NCBI GenBank assembly: GCA_016882165.1
Contig: VHBV01000005.1
Span: 1 to 18,242 of the forward strand
Reading direction: 5' to 3'
Origin: Candidatus Pelagibacterales bacterium
Lineage (GTDB): Bacteria > Pseudomonadota > Alphaproteobacteria > Rickettsiales > UBA1997
DNA: 18,242 nt
This document shows positions 1-7,989 of the stretch, one piece after another. A program made the position numbers and the translations under genes. Within the stretch, counting starts at the first letter, position 1. Every line of letters begins with the position of its first letter. The notes beneath the pieces are model-generated. The model was not told the DNA's origin and did no database searches. It saw nothing but the letters and a program-made list of their open reading frames with translations.

Positions 1-106
1 TTTTAAAATATCAATAGATATTTAGTTTGGTATATTATAACTAAAATACTACTTTAATAAAAGTATACTTTTACTAAAACATTTAAATAGTTAAAATATT
101 ACAAAA

Positions 107-1531
107 ATGAGAATAGAAAAAGAAGAATTATCTTTAATTTTAGCTGAATTTAACCCTTGGTGGCGAGGTGACAAAATTTCGGATTTACCAGATTGGACAA
201 GAGCACAATTTAATGAGATTTATAAATGGATTTCAACTCCTCCAGTCCACCGCGCAACTTTTATTTCAGGGGCAAGGCAAATTGGAAAAACCACTCTAAT
301 AATGCAAACCATTAAAAAATTATTAGAATCTGGCGTTCCATCAAATAACATTTTTTATGCAACTTTTGATCATCCAATTGTAAAATTAGCAGGAATTGAC
401 GAGTCTCTTAAAGCTTGGAGGCAAAGAATAGAAAAATTGGAAGGAATAGAATATATTTTTTTAGACGAGGCTCAATTTATACCAAATTGGGGAACTTGGA
501 TAAAACATCAAATTGATTTTAACAAACAAAGAAGAATTATTTTTACAGGATCGGCAACTCCAATATTACAATCAGATCAAGAATCTGGTGTGGGCAGATG
601 GCATACCATAAAATTAACAACATTTTCTTTTTACGAATATACCAAACTAAAAAAGCTTAATCTTCCAGAACTTCCAAAAATAAAATCACTAAAAGAAATT
701 TTTGATTGGGATCAAAGAAAATTAGATTTTGTTAGCGAAAATGCCGCTTCCTACATTTTACCTTTTCATGACTATCTATTAAGAGGTGGTTTTCCTCAAA
801 CAATATTAATAGATAACGTTAACCAAGCACAAAAATTAAGGGAAGATATAGTTGATAAGGTTTTAAAAAGAGACATGACTGCAATGTTTGGGGTTAGAAA
901 AGTCCTAGAATTGGAACAAACTTTTCTCTATCTCTGTTTGCATGATGGTCTTATTTTAGACATAAATTCTTTATGTAGTAACTTGGAAATAAAAAGACCC
1001 ACAGTTGAAAAGTTTTTAGAACTTTTTGAAGCATCAAATCTAATTTATAAACTAAAAAGATTTGGTTATGGAAAAGAAGTTACAAGAGGAAAAAATAAAA
1101 TTTATTTATCTGATCCTGCAATATCACCTTCCGTAATGTTAAAAGGAAAAACAGTAATTGATAATCCTCAACTTTTAGGAATTTGTGCCGAATCAGCTGT
1201 TTTAAAACACCTTGTTGCTAGATATTATTCCCAAAATATAAAATTTAGCTATTGGCAAAATAAAAAAGGATTAGAAGTTGACTTAGTTGCAGAAGTTTTA
1301 GGGGAAATTATACCATTTGAGGTAAAATACAGGAATGACTCTTCTTCTGATTGCAAAGGTTTGTTTGAGTTTTGTGCAGAAAAAAATGTTAATAGAGGTT
1401 ATATAATAACAAAATCTTGCAATGATTTTAAAATTATAAAATCTGATAAATTGGAAAATACTCAAATTCTAAAAATTCCTGCAACCCTACTTTGTTACTT
1501 CATTGGAGAGATGGAAATTAATCAACATTAA
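107..1531 (+). CDS. AAA ATPase with C-terminal DUF4143 domain
   Basis: A 474-residue protein of the ATPase family with an N-terminal AAA domain and C-terminal DUF4143. The Walker A motif GARQIGKT is at about residues 55-62 and Walker B, YIFLDEAQ, at about 116-123. The C-terminal part has E362, a GLEVDL stretch near 388-393 and FEVKYR near 404-409; this acidic...ExK pattern recalls a PD-(D/E)xK-like fold, common in these proteins. The family is widespread, has no agreed substrate, and is often found in variable chromosome regions. Its stop is 2 nt before the next gene, so the two are probably cotranscribed. The length is normal for the family and nothing looks broken. The family call is firm; the cellular role is unknown. 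Confidence 0.85.
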   Translation: MRIEKEELSLILAEFNPWWRGDKISDLPDWTRAQFNEIYKWISTPPVHRATFISGARQIGKTTLIMQTIKKLLESGVPSNNIFYATFDHPIVKLAGIDESLKAWRQRIEKLEGIEYIFLDEAQFIPNWGTWIKHQIDFNKQRRIIFTGSATPILQSDQESGVGRWHTIKLTTFSFYEYTKLKKLNLPELPKIKSLKEIFDWDQRKLDFVSENAASYILPFHDYLLRGGFPQTILIDNVNQAQKLREDIVDKVLKRDMTAMFGVRKVLELEQTFLYLCLHDGLILDINSLCSNLEIKRPTVEKFLELFEASNLIYKLKRFGYGKEVTRGKNKIYLSDPAISPSVMLKGKTVIDNPQLLGICAESAVLKHLVARYYSQNIKFSYWQNKKGLEVDLVAEVLGEIIPFEVKYRNDSSSDCKGLFEFCAEKNVNRGYIITKSCNDFKIIKSDKLENTQILKIPATLLCYFIGEMEINQH

Positions 1532-1533
1532 TT

Positions 1534-2259
1534 ATGACTAAAATTTCACAAGCTTTTATTTTTGCAGCAGGAAGAGGTGAACGCATGCGTCCTTTAACTG
1601 ACTCTATTCCAAAGCCTTTAGTAAAAATAAAAAACAAATCAATTATTGATTACTCAATTGAAAAATTAGACAAAATTTCTGATATCAAAAAAATTATAAT
1701 AAATGGATTTTATTTAGCAGAACAAATTGAAGAACACATAAAAAAGTTAAATAACTCAAAAATAATTTTTTCTCATGAAGTTGAAAAAATTGAAACTGGT
1801 GGTGGTCTTGTTTTTGCATCTGATAAAATAAATCTTAATGAACCTCTCTTAACAATAAATGGAGATATTTTGTGGCAAGAAAATTCCATTTCAGACATAG
1901 AACTTTTATGTAAAAACTGGAAATCACAAGAATGTGATATTCTTTTAGGTCTTATAAAAAAAGATGATTATTTTGGATATGAAGGGAATTCTTTTGGAGG
2001 TGGAGATTTTAATTTGATATCCGGAAACTTATATAAATTTCCAGAAACTGCAATGACTCATGCTTTTGTTGGTTTACAAATTATCAATCCTAAAATATTA
2101 AAAAACCCACCTAAAAAATGTTTTTCTATGTCACATTTTTACCGCTCAGCTGTTGGAGAAAGTGGTTTATTACACAGAATTAAAGGCATAGAATTAAAAG
2201 GTAAGTATTTTCATATTGGCACTGTAGATGCTATAAAAAATACTGAAGATAACTTATAA
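1534..2259 (+). CDS. murU: MurU-like nucleotidyltransferase (sugar-1-phosphate)
   Basis: A 241-residue nucleotidyltransferase with the GT-A-like fold of sugar-phosphate nucleotidyltransferases. The nucleotide-binding signature FAAGRGERMRPLT lies at residues 10-22, KPLV at 27-30, and the metal-binding NGDI at 109-112. Length and motifs fit N-acetylmuramate alpha-1-phosphate uridylyltransferase (MurU), which makes UDP-MurNAc in cell-wall recycling. MurU usually works with the kinase AmgK; no amgK is next to it here, only the AAA ATPase 2 nt upstream. A different sugar-1-phosphate substrate is possible. The start is the first ATG after the upstream stop. The gene converges on hemE with 29 nt between the ends. 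The family is sure, the exact substrate less so. Confidence 0.7.
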   Translation: MTKISQAFIFAAGRGERMRPLTDSIPKPLVKIKNKSIIDYSIEKLDKISDIKKIIINGFYLAEQIEEHIKKLNNSKIIFSHEVEKIETGGGLVFASDKINLNEPLLTINGDILWQENSISDIELLCKNWKSQECDILLGLIKKDDYFGYEGNSFGGGDFNLISGNLYKFPETAMTHAFVGLQIINPKILKNPPKKCFSMSHFYRSAVGESGLLHRIKGIELKGKYFHIGTVDAIKNTEDNL

Positions 2260-2288
2260 TTACCCTATAAAGTAAAACTGATAGAAAA

Positions 2289-3320
2289 TTACTTTCTTAT
2301 CAAATCTAAAATAAATTCTACATTTTCAATTGGTGTTTGAGGTATAATTCCATGACCCAAATTGAAAATAAAAGGTTTATCACCAAACTTTTCCAAAATA
2401 TCTAAAACTTCTTTTTCTATTTCTTTTTTTGAACCAAAAGCCAAAAGAATATTATCCAAATTTCCTTGTAAAACCGCTTCACAATCTTGTTGCAAATTCT
2501 TTTTGGCCCAATTTCTTTCAACCGTTTGGTCTAAAGCAATAACATCGCAAGGAACTTGTTTTTTAAATTCTAAGTAATTCATACCAATTCCACGTGGAAA
2601 ACAAATTACAGGAACTTCTGGATGTAATTTTTTTAGTTCTGAAACAATTTTTTTTGCTGGATTAATAACCCATTTTTGAATTTCTGAAGAAGGCAAAACT
2701 CCCGCCCAAGAGTCAAAAAGTTTAACTACATCGGCACCTGCTTTAATTTTAAGAGATAAATATTCAATTATACTATTTATTAGGATCTCAATTAATTGAG
2801 AAAAAAATTCAGGATCTTGAATTGCTTTAATACGAACAGACTCAAAATTTTTCGATCCTCCTCCTTCGATCATATAACAAGCAAGAGTCCAAGGAGCTCC
2901 TGCAAAACCAATTAAAGCTGTACTGTCATCTAATTGTGATTTTGTCAGTTCTAAAGCTTCAAAAACAGGGTTTAAATGTGATTTAATATTGTCTATCTTA
3001 AATTTCTTCAGATCTTCAATTGTTGAGATTTTCTGTAATTTTGGACCTTCATTTTTTACAAAATCTACTTTTATGCCTAAAGCATCAGGAATTACTAAAA
3101 TATCAGAAAAAATAATTGCTGCATCTAAACCAAATCTACGAATTGGTTGTAAAGTTACTTCACTTGCTAATTTTGGTGTATAACAAAGTTCTAAAAAGTT
3201 TTTTACATTTGATCTAACCTCACGATATTCTGGTAAATATCTTCCTGCTTGTCTCATTATCCATATTGGTGGGTTTTTTTCAGAATTTTTATTTTGGATT
3301 ATATTAATTAATTTTTTCAT
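2289..3320 (-). CDS. hemE: uroporphyrinogen decarboxylase
   Basis: A 343-residue uroporphyrinogen III decarboxylase, which removes four carboxyl groups from uroporphyrinogen III to give coproporphyrinogen III in haem synthesis (cytosolic). The signature PPIWIMRQAGRYLPEYR is at residues 17-33, with the substrate-binding arginines R23 and R27. The conserved FSDIL containing D73, which stabilises the pyrrole nitrogens, follows at 71-75, and a C-terminal NLGHGI motif is present near residue 320. The length is typical for the family. It is transcribed away from the AT-rich repeat region at 3321-3595. In Caulobacter and Rickettsia hemE borders the chromosomal origin, which makes the upstream region a candidate oriC. 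Confidence 0.97.
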   Translation of the reverse strand: MKKLINIIQNKNSEKNPPIWIMRQAGRYLPEYREVRSNVKNFLELCYTPKLASEVTLQPIRRFGLDAAIIFSDILVIPDALGIKVDFVKNEGPKLQKISTIEDLKKFKIDNIKSHLNPVFEALELTKSQLDDSTALIGFAGAPWTLACYMIEGGGSKNFESVRIKAIQDPEFFSQLIEILINSIIEYLSLKIKAGADVVKLFDSWAGVLPSSEIQKWVINPAKKIVSELKKLHPEVPVICFPRGIGMNYLEFKKQVPCDVIALDQTVERNWAKKNLQQDCEAVLQGNLDNILLAFGSKKEIEKEVLDILEKFGDKPFIFNLGHGIIPQTPIENVEFILDLIRK

Positions 3321-3365
3321 TTATTTTTATTATTAATGATAGTGCTGTTAATTAGTTAATTTAAG

Positions 3366-3387
3366 TTATTAACAAAGTTATTAACAA
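3366..3387 (+). repeat. tandem pair of TTATTAACAA boxes
   Basis: Two identical 10-mers start 12 bp apart at 3366 and 3378, each preceded by G. They form the hemE-side cluster of the candidate origin. Single copies follow at 3430-3439 and 3461-3470. Confidence 0.75.
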
Positions 3388-3547
3388 ATTTAAAATCTTA
3401 AAAACCTTGATAATCTAAGTTTTGTTAAGTTATTAACAAAAAGAAATTAAAAATTTATTTTTATTAACAACTTTTAATATTGTTAAGAAAATGTTAAAAA
3501 CTTTAATAACTTTTTGATAAACTTTATTTTTGTTAATAACAATATTC

Positions 3548-3580
3548 TTATTAACAACTTATTAACAAAGTTATTAACAA
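3548..3580 (+). repeat. triple array of TTATTAACAA boxes
   Basis: Three identical 10-mers start at 3548, 3559 and 3571 (spacing 11 and 12 bp), ending 15 bp before the bolA start codon. An inverted copy lies just upstream at 3530-3539. The helical phasing suggests cooperative binding of a protein, such as DnaA or CtrA, on one face of the DNA. The same sites could repress bolA. Confidence 0.75.
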
Positions 3581-3595
3581 TTTAAAAAAACAATA

Positions 3596-3847
3596 ATGGA
3601 AGAAAGAATAATAGAAACTCTTAGAAAAAATCTAAATATAAAATTTTTAGAAGTTAAAAATAATTCTTATCTTCACAAAGGTCATTTAGGTGATAATGGT
3701 AGTGGGGAAACTCATTTTGCAATTAGTATTGCAGCTCAAGAATTAGAAACATTAAGCTTAGTTAATGCTCACCGTAAAATAAATCAGCTCTTAAAAATTG
3801 AGTTTGAAAGAGGTTTGCATGCTTTGGAAATAATAATTAAGAAGTAA
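3596..3847 (+). CDS. bolA: BolA family protein
   Basis: A small 83-residue BolA-like protein. The family signature is clear: HFAISIAAQELETLSLVNAHR from about residue 40, with the conserved LSLVNAHRKI segment and a C-terminal HALEI motif near residue 76. BolA proteins partner with monothiol glutaredoxins in Fe-S cluster and iron homeostasis, and some act as DNA-binding regulators. It starts right after the repeat array at 3548-3580 and diverges from hemE. Its original 3' hairpin was probably split by the transposon inserted 41 bp after its stop. Assignment to the family is strong; the subtype (BolA or IbaG-like) cannot be settled here. Confidence 0.88.
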   Translation: MEERIIETLRKNLNIKFLEVKNNSYLHKGHLGDNGSGETHFAISIAAQELETLSLVNAHRKINQLLKIEFERGLHALEIIIKK

Positions 3848-3872
3848 TTTTTCTCTTTTGATGTGCCAAAAA

Positions 3873-3887
3873 AATAAAGTTGGAAGA
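3873..3887. terminator. left arm of a terminator hairpin split by the transposon
   Basis: AATAAAGTTGGAAGA is the exact reverse complement of 8031-8045. If the transposon and one 9-bp duplication are removed, the two arms form a 15-bp stem with a 9-nt loop between convergent bolA and clpX. On the minus strand this arm is followed by a run of T (complement of the A-run 3868-3874), the U-tract that clpX transcripts would have used. Confidence 0.7.
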
Positions 3888-3888
3888 T
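3880..3888 (+). repeat. target site duplication, left copy
   Basis: TTGGAAGAT, repeated exactly at 8014-8022 on the other side of the element. The match extends to 10 bp if the G shared with the inverted-repeat end is counted. IS1595 elements usually make 8-bp duplications, so the true boundary may be offset by 1 bp. Confidence 0.85.
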
Positions 3889-3912
3889 CCCAATGTCCCA
3901 TTAATAGGGAAA
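3889..3912 (+). repeat. left terminal inverted repeat (24 bp)
   Basis: Begins CCCAATGTCCC and ends AATAGGGAAA; it matches 7990-8013 in reverse complement with no mismatch. The inner CCCATTAATAGGG is itself a near-palindrome and could form a small hairpin just after the hsdS-like stop. Confidence 0.95.
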
Positions 3913-3914
3913 GA

Positions 3915-4988
3915 TTATAAATCAATATTGACACTATATTTTTTGAAAAAATAAAAATTTTCTATTAAATGATTTTGGATTATTTCTATTTTTTTATACC
4001 TGCTAGCTATTTTTTTCTGCTTTTCTAAATCAAAAACACAATTTTTTCCTATTGGTATTCTTGCAGAGACATTAATTATATTTTCCAAAGATGCCCTAAA
4101 AGTCCTGTCAAATCCGTATCTTGATTTGGTTGCTCTTAATTCATACAATAAATATTCTGGATGTATATTTTTGTCTTTAATGTTTAGAATACCACAATGG
4201 TCTGTAGGAATAAATTTTGTGTTGGCTGGAATTATATTCCACTCAAAAATACCATCAATTCCCCATATTAATACAGGATTATTAAACTTAACAGCATCTA
4301 TATTATTGCTATTTCCAAATGGCTTTAGAACATTTGAACTATATATTGGATTGCCAAATTTTTGAATATCTTTTTTTAAAACTCTTTTTCCTATCGATAG
4401 GTCAAATTTATTTTTATCACCCAACTCAATTTCTTTTATATTTCCTTCCTCGTCAATAACTACATTGATGTTTTTTAAGAGCTTATGATACTCATCAAAT
4501 TTATTTTGTATCTTCGCTATATTTTTATATCTATTCGCTATTTCTCTTTGTTTTTGTAGATCAAATTCATTTTCTTTGAATGGAATTTCAATAAATACCG
4601 ATTCCATAACTTCCTTACCAACTTTCTTTGACCAACTAAAACCCATTGCAAATAATGTTTTTTGTATTTCAAACCTTAAATACTCCAAATCAAGATTATT
4701 TTTATAAAAGTCTTTTAAGATCATCGGCCTATGATCATCGCTTACGGCAAACTTATGATTATGAAAAAAAACATATCCAGCGGAGCCATTTCTATTCCAA
4801 GCCAAACAATTCTGAAAATATTTAATCCCATCAATATTATCAGATACATATCCTATAGGGGTTGCTGTTTTTCTTCCGCCGTATATTGGGATATTTCCAG
4901 TATTCCCGATACCTTGTAACATAGTAAGTCCAGAAATTGGAGGAAAGTCAAAAATTTCTTTTAATTCAATTTCTTTAAAATTTTTCAT
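3915..4988 (-). CDS. restriction-modification specificity subunit (HsdS/BcgIB-like)
   Basis: A 357-residue specificity protein that would direct the adjacent methyltransferase/nuclease to a bipartite DNA site. It has two target-recognition halves, each ending in a similar helix: FDLQKQREIANRYK at 142-155 and FDLEKQKKIASRYK at 319-332. This internal repeat is typical of type I HsdS and type IIB specificity subunits. The first half includes YGGRKTATPIGYVSD (about 36-50) and the second NPIYSSNVLKPFG (213-225), both common in recognition domains. Its start overlaps the upstream gene by 14 bp, suggesting translational coupling. The length is close to BcgI subunit B (about 340 residues). The recognition sequence cannot be read from the protein. 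Confidence 0.85.
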   Translation of the reverse strand: MKNFKEIELKEIFDFPPISGLTMLQGIGNTGNIPIYGGRKTATPIGYVSDNIDGIKYFQNCLAWNRNGSAGYVFFHNHKFAVSDDHRPMILKDFYKNNLDLEYLRFEIQKTLFAMGFSWSKKVGKEVMESVFIEIPFKENEFDLQKQREIANRYKNIAKIQNKFDEYHKLLKNINVVIDEEGNIKEIELGDKNKFDLSIGKRVLKKDIQKFGNPIYSSNVLKPFGNSNNIDAVKFNNPVLIWGIDGIFEWNIIPANTKFIPTDHCGILNIKDKNIHPEYLLYELRATKSRYGFDRTFRASLENIINVSARIPIGKNCVFDLEKQKKIASRYKKIEIIQNHLIENFYFFKKYSVNIDL

Positions 4989-7032
4989 AGTCTTTAAAAG
5001 AATTTATTTCTTGAAACATTTTATCAACCGCGCCAAAAAATTCATCTTCTGTCATTTCTACGGTTTCATCTTCTATTCCAAGCTCTTTTTTTTCATCTTC
5101 TGTCCAAAATCTATCAACCATTAAATTTGGTTTTTGCTTTATTTCTTCTATATTATAAATCTTACATCTCTTAGATAGGCTCTTGAATGTGGATGGAGAA
5201 CCCTTGAATTGATTATAAAAAGATAAAAGCTCATCTAAATCGTTCTCTTTAATCGGAAATCGCTTAGAGTCTCTTGACTCACCTATTTCGCTTACAAGAT
5301 AGGTAAAAACGGGAGTTGTTTGAATTAATTCATTTTCAAATTTTTTCCTGAATATCAGTATATAAGTTTTTTTGGGTGTTGAATAAAACGTTCTAACAGG
5401 AAGTGATACTATACCAAGAATATTGCATTTTTTAAAAAGAAAATCGATCATAGTTTTTTGATTCAGCAATCCATCTGGCACAATTACTAATGCTTCACCA
5501 CCTTCTTTTAAATTATTTATTATCCATTCAATAGAAAGGGATTCTATGCCACGACCGCCAGCAGCATAACAACCACTCAGATTCTCAAGCTCTATTTGTT
5601 TTTTAATTGAAGCAGATCCGCTAGTTATGTAAGGAGGGTTAGTAAGTATTAGATCAAATTTTTCTTCATTATTAAGCCCTAATGTTCCTAAATTGGTTTT
5701 TATCAATTTAAATACTTTGTTAAATGCACCAGTGGCAAAGGCTTTTAAATATGAATCATTATTATATTTTACCAATAAATCAGAAAGATAGATCAACATA
5801 TTAGCTTTTGCTAAAATTATTGTTCTTTCTTGGTCTTTTTCATCATCTCCCCTGTCATAACCAACTAGTGTAATATTTGGTGATACAATGCCATTCTTTG
5901 GCTCAAATTCCCTTAAAATATTTGGATTTTCAACTATAGTTTCAAGAAGAAATCCTCCAACACCGCAGAAAGGGTCGCAAATTCTACTATTCTCCCCCAA
6001 TGTATTTGCTTTTGACATCCTAACCATTGCTTGAACAACATTTCTTGGTGTAAAAAATTGACCAAGCGTTTTAATCCCAGCTCCCTGCCTTAAAAAAGTC
6101 TCATATAATCTGGTTTTAAACTCTCTCTTTATATATTTGAAAGAGCCGTAAGAATTATCATATTCTTGTAGATGCTCTAAAACTTCCGCAAAAAGACTAG
6201 CTTGTGGTAAATTTGCCTTACCAAGCTCATTAACAAATATTGTTCCATTTATAATGGTGGTTTTGTCCCCAGATTCATCTGCGGGAAAGAGCTTTTTTAT
6301 TTCTGTTCTTATTTCGGAATATCTCTCTAGGGCTTCTTGGTGCAATTGAACGGATTTTTTATTAATACTTATAATACTATAGACGGCATTAAAATCTCTT
6401 CTCTCATTCAAAGCTCCTATATCGCTAAGAAATTTAAATACAAAAAGTTCAACCACATTATAAAGACATTTAGTTGGCTCTTTTCCTGTGTTAATATAGA
6501 TTTTTTGCCATAGTGTTTTTGCCAACCCAGAAGGATCAATAATTTCTGGTGTAAAAATCTTATTGTTGGTTTGAGATATTGAATGATCTATTTTATCAAC
6601 CAAAGATTCAAAATGCTTTATTTCTTCTTTTGTAAAGTCTTTTTTTAAATCAAATACAAAGTTTATTTTTTGGTTATTTTCATTAATTATTTCTTCGCCA
6701 TTTAATGGATTTATCCAATAACTATTCTTGCCATCTGTTATTATGAGAATTTTACAGAGTTGTTTTGCAACTTCAATTTCTTGATTTATCGCTTTTTCAA
6801 TCAACTTCTTGGAATTAAGCTCTTTAGGTTGTTTATACTCTACAATAGCTTTAACACTACCACCAGACAAAATTAAAACTCCATCTGGTTTTTTATTAGA
6901 TATATCGGCTGTAAAGTTAGATTTAATTATTTTTTCTGTTCTTAATTGTGAAAGCGTGGTTGATCCTAACTTATAAAATTTGTATCTGCCAAAGGTTATT
7001 GGCTCTTTTATTTGTGATAATTCTTCGCTCAT
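4975..7032 (-). CDS. adenine methyltransferase with N-terminal PD-(D/E)xK-like nuclease domain
   Basis: A 685-residue protein combining a probable endonuclease and an N6-adenine DNA methyltransferase. Residues 1-150 resemble the N-terminal nuclease domain of type I R subunits: P49-D50 followed by AIVEYK with E65 and K67 forms a PD-(D/E)xK pattern. The methyltransferase part shows GQFFTPR at 324-330, the SAM-binding DPFCGVGGF at 353-361, and the catalytic NPPY at 465-468. HsdM proteins normally lack the nuclease portion; the fused layout with a separate specificity gene matches BcgI-like type IIB enzymes (BcgI subunit A is about 640 residues). No hsdR lies in the window. Methylase identity is sure; active cleavage is inferred from motifs. 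It overlaps the transposase gene by 4 bp. Confidence 0.85.
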   Translation of the reverse strand: MSEELSQIKEPITFGRYKFYKLGSTTLSQLRTEKIIKSNFTADISNKKPDGVLILSGGSVKAIVEYKQPKELNSKKLIEKAINQEIEVAKQLCKILIITDGKNSYWINPLNGEEIINENNQKINFVFDLKKDFTKEEIKHFESLVDKIDHSISQTNNKIFTPEIIDPSGLAKTLWQKIYINTGKEPTKCLYNVVELFVFKFLSDIGALNERRDFNAVYSIISINKKSVQLHQEALERYSEIRTEIKKLFPADESGDKTTIINGTIFVNELGKANLPQASLFAEVLEHLQEYDNSYGSFKYIKREFKTRLYETFLRQGAGIKTLGQFFTPRNVVQAMVRMSKANTLGENSRICDPFCGVGGFLLETIVENPNILREFEPKNGIVSPNITLVGYDRGDDEKDQERTIILAKANMLIYLSDLLVKYNNDSYLKAFATGAFNKVFKLIKTNLGTLGLNNEEKFDLILTNPPYITSGSASIKKQIELENLSGCYAAGGRGIESLSIEWIINNLKEGGEALVIVPDGLLNQKTMIDFLFKKCNILGIVSLPVRTFYSTPKKTYILIFRKKFENELIQTTPVFTYLVSEIGESRDSKRFPIKENDLDELLSFYNQFKGSPSTFKSLSKRCKIYNIEEIKQKPNLMVDRFWTEDEKKELGIEDETVEMTEDEFFGAVDKMFQEINSFKDYEKF

Positions 7033-7955
7033 AAAGTAACGGAATTTTTAATAATTAAATCGAACATATTGGGATTATTTCTATTGTTGTACTTAAAGCA
7101 ACATTCTTTGATATATCTTTCCAAATATTGTTTACTTAGTTGGTGATAAGAACCAATAAACGCTCTCTTAAAAATTCCCCAAAATCCTTCAATCGTGTTA
7201 GTGTGAACATCGCCCCTAGTGTATTCACCTAAAGAGTGATTTACTGTTGAATGTTGCACCAACTTTCTAAATGGTTTGTAGCCTTTGAAATCGTCTGTGT
7301 AGAGATGAGTATTTCCAAAATCTAAATGCTTTTCTAAGAAGGCTTTAATATCGGTAAATTTGAACTTGTCTTGCTTCTGAATTTTAACTCTTCCAGTCGC
7401 TCTTTCGACAACACCAATCACCCCTTGCTTGTTAGTAGCTCTGCCTCTTGGATTAATGAAATTATCATCATCATCTTTTTTCTTGTCGCCTTTCTTCTTT
7501 TTGCCTCCGATATAGCACTCATCACATTCAACAATTCCGCTGAATAATTTGCTTTGCTCTTCATCTTGCATTGCCTCACGGATTTTCATTTCCATTCTCC
7601 AAGCCGTGTCTTTATTGACTTTGATTTGTCTTGCTAACTCACGAGCAGAAATACCTTTTTTTGCGTTAAGAATAATCGCAGTTGCTAAGAACCATTTTTG
7701 AAGTGGTAAGCGTGTATCGTGATAAATTGTACCAACTGTTACGCTAAATGATTTTCCGCAAGCACCGCATTTATGGCGTAATTCAGATTTAACAGGAGTG
7801 ATTCTATCACTGCCACAATAAACGCATTTTATTTCTCCATTCCACCTAACTTTTTCTAAATGTTTAATACATTTATTTTGATTTTTGTAGGTGTTGAAGA
7901 TAGAAAGAATATCCATAAATGAAGGAATTAATTTGTTAAAATTTCTATCTATCAT
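7029..7955 (-). CDS. IS1595-family (ISXO2-like) transposase
   Basis: A 308-residue DDE transposase. An N-terminal zinc ribbon uses C44, C47, C63 and C66 (CVYCGS and CGACGKSF). A helix-turn-helix-like segment GISARELARQIKVNKDTAWR is at 101-120. The catalytic core has D145 in ECDECYIGG, an acidic pair at D221-D222 in LYTDDFKGY, and E256 in VHTNTIEGFWG. The length and the VNHS...HTNTIE pattern are characteristic of the ISXO2-like domain. A Lys/Asp-rich insert at about 152-164 is a minor peculiarity. An AAAGG ribosome site (7960-7964, minus strand) sits 4 nt before the ATG. Its TGA overlaps the next gene's ATG, so it opens the operon. The reading frame is intact. Confidence 0.95.
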   Translation of the reverse strand: MIDRNFNKLIPSFMDILSIFNTYKNQNKCIKHLEKVRWNGEIKCVYCGSDRITPVKSELRHKCGACGKSFSVTVGTIYHDTRLPLQKWFLATAIILNAKKGISARELARQIKVNKDTAWRMEMKIREAMQDEEQSKLFSGIVECDECYIGGKKKKGDKKKDDDDNFINPRGRATNKQGVIGVVERATGRVKIQKQDKFKFTDIKAFLEKHLDFGNTHLYTDDFKGYKPFRKLVQHSTVNHSLGEYTRGDVHTNTIEGFWGIFKRAFIGSYHQLSKQYLERYIKECCFKYNNRNNPNMFDLIIKNSVTL

Positions 7956-7989
7956 TTAACCTTTTGTTTATTGTATTGTCAACAATTAT

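Larger units (their letters stand above)
3321..3595. other. candidate replication origin (oriC) with TTATTAACAA repeats
   Basis: This 275-bp, very AT-rich region separates divergent hemE and bolA. It contains seven plus-strand copies of TTATTAACAA (starting at 3366, 3378, 3430, 3461, 3548, 3559 and 3571) and one minus-strand copy (3530-3539). Clustered copies start 11-12 bp apart, about one helical turn. The 9-mer TTATTAACA differs from the DnaA-box consensus TTWTNCACA at one position. TTAA-N7-TTAA, the CtrA-type site spacing, occurs at 3551-3565, though this is weak evidence in such AT-rich DNA. Alphaproteobacterial origins are known beside hemE. The repeats are seen directly; origin function is inferred. 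The region must also hold the hemE and bolA promoters. Confidence 0.5.

Noticed and set aside
3366..3580. TTATTAACAA repeats as a CRISPR array
   Set aside because: Units are 10 bp, spacing is irregular or one helical turn, one copy is inverted, and no cas genes are present.
3915..7032. Classical type I system missing hsdR through deletion
   Set aside because: The methyltransferase has its own nuclease-like domain and the genes fill the transposon without a gap, so a missing R gene is not needed to explain the layout.
7970..7982. Sigma70 promoter for the transposase from TTGACA (7977-7982) and TACAAT (7970-7975)
   Set aside because: The two hexamers are 1 bp apart rather than 17. Using TTGACA as -35 puts the -10 over the start codon, so no promoter feature is called.
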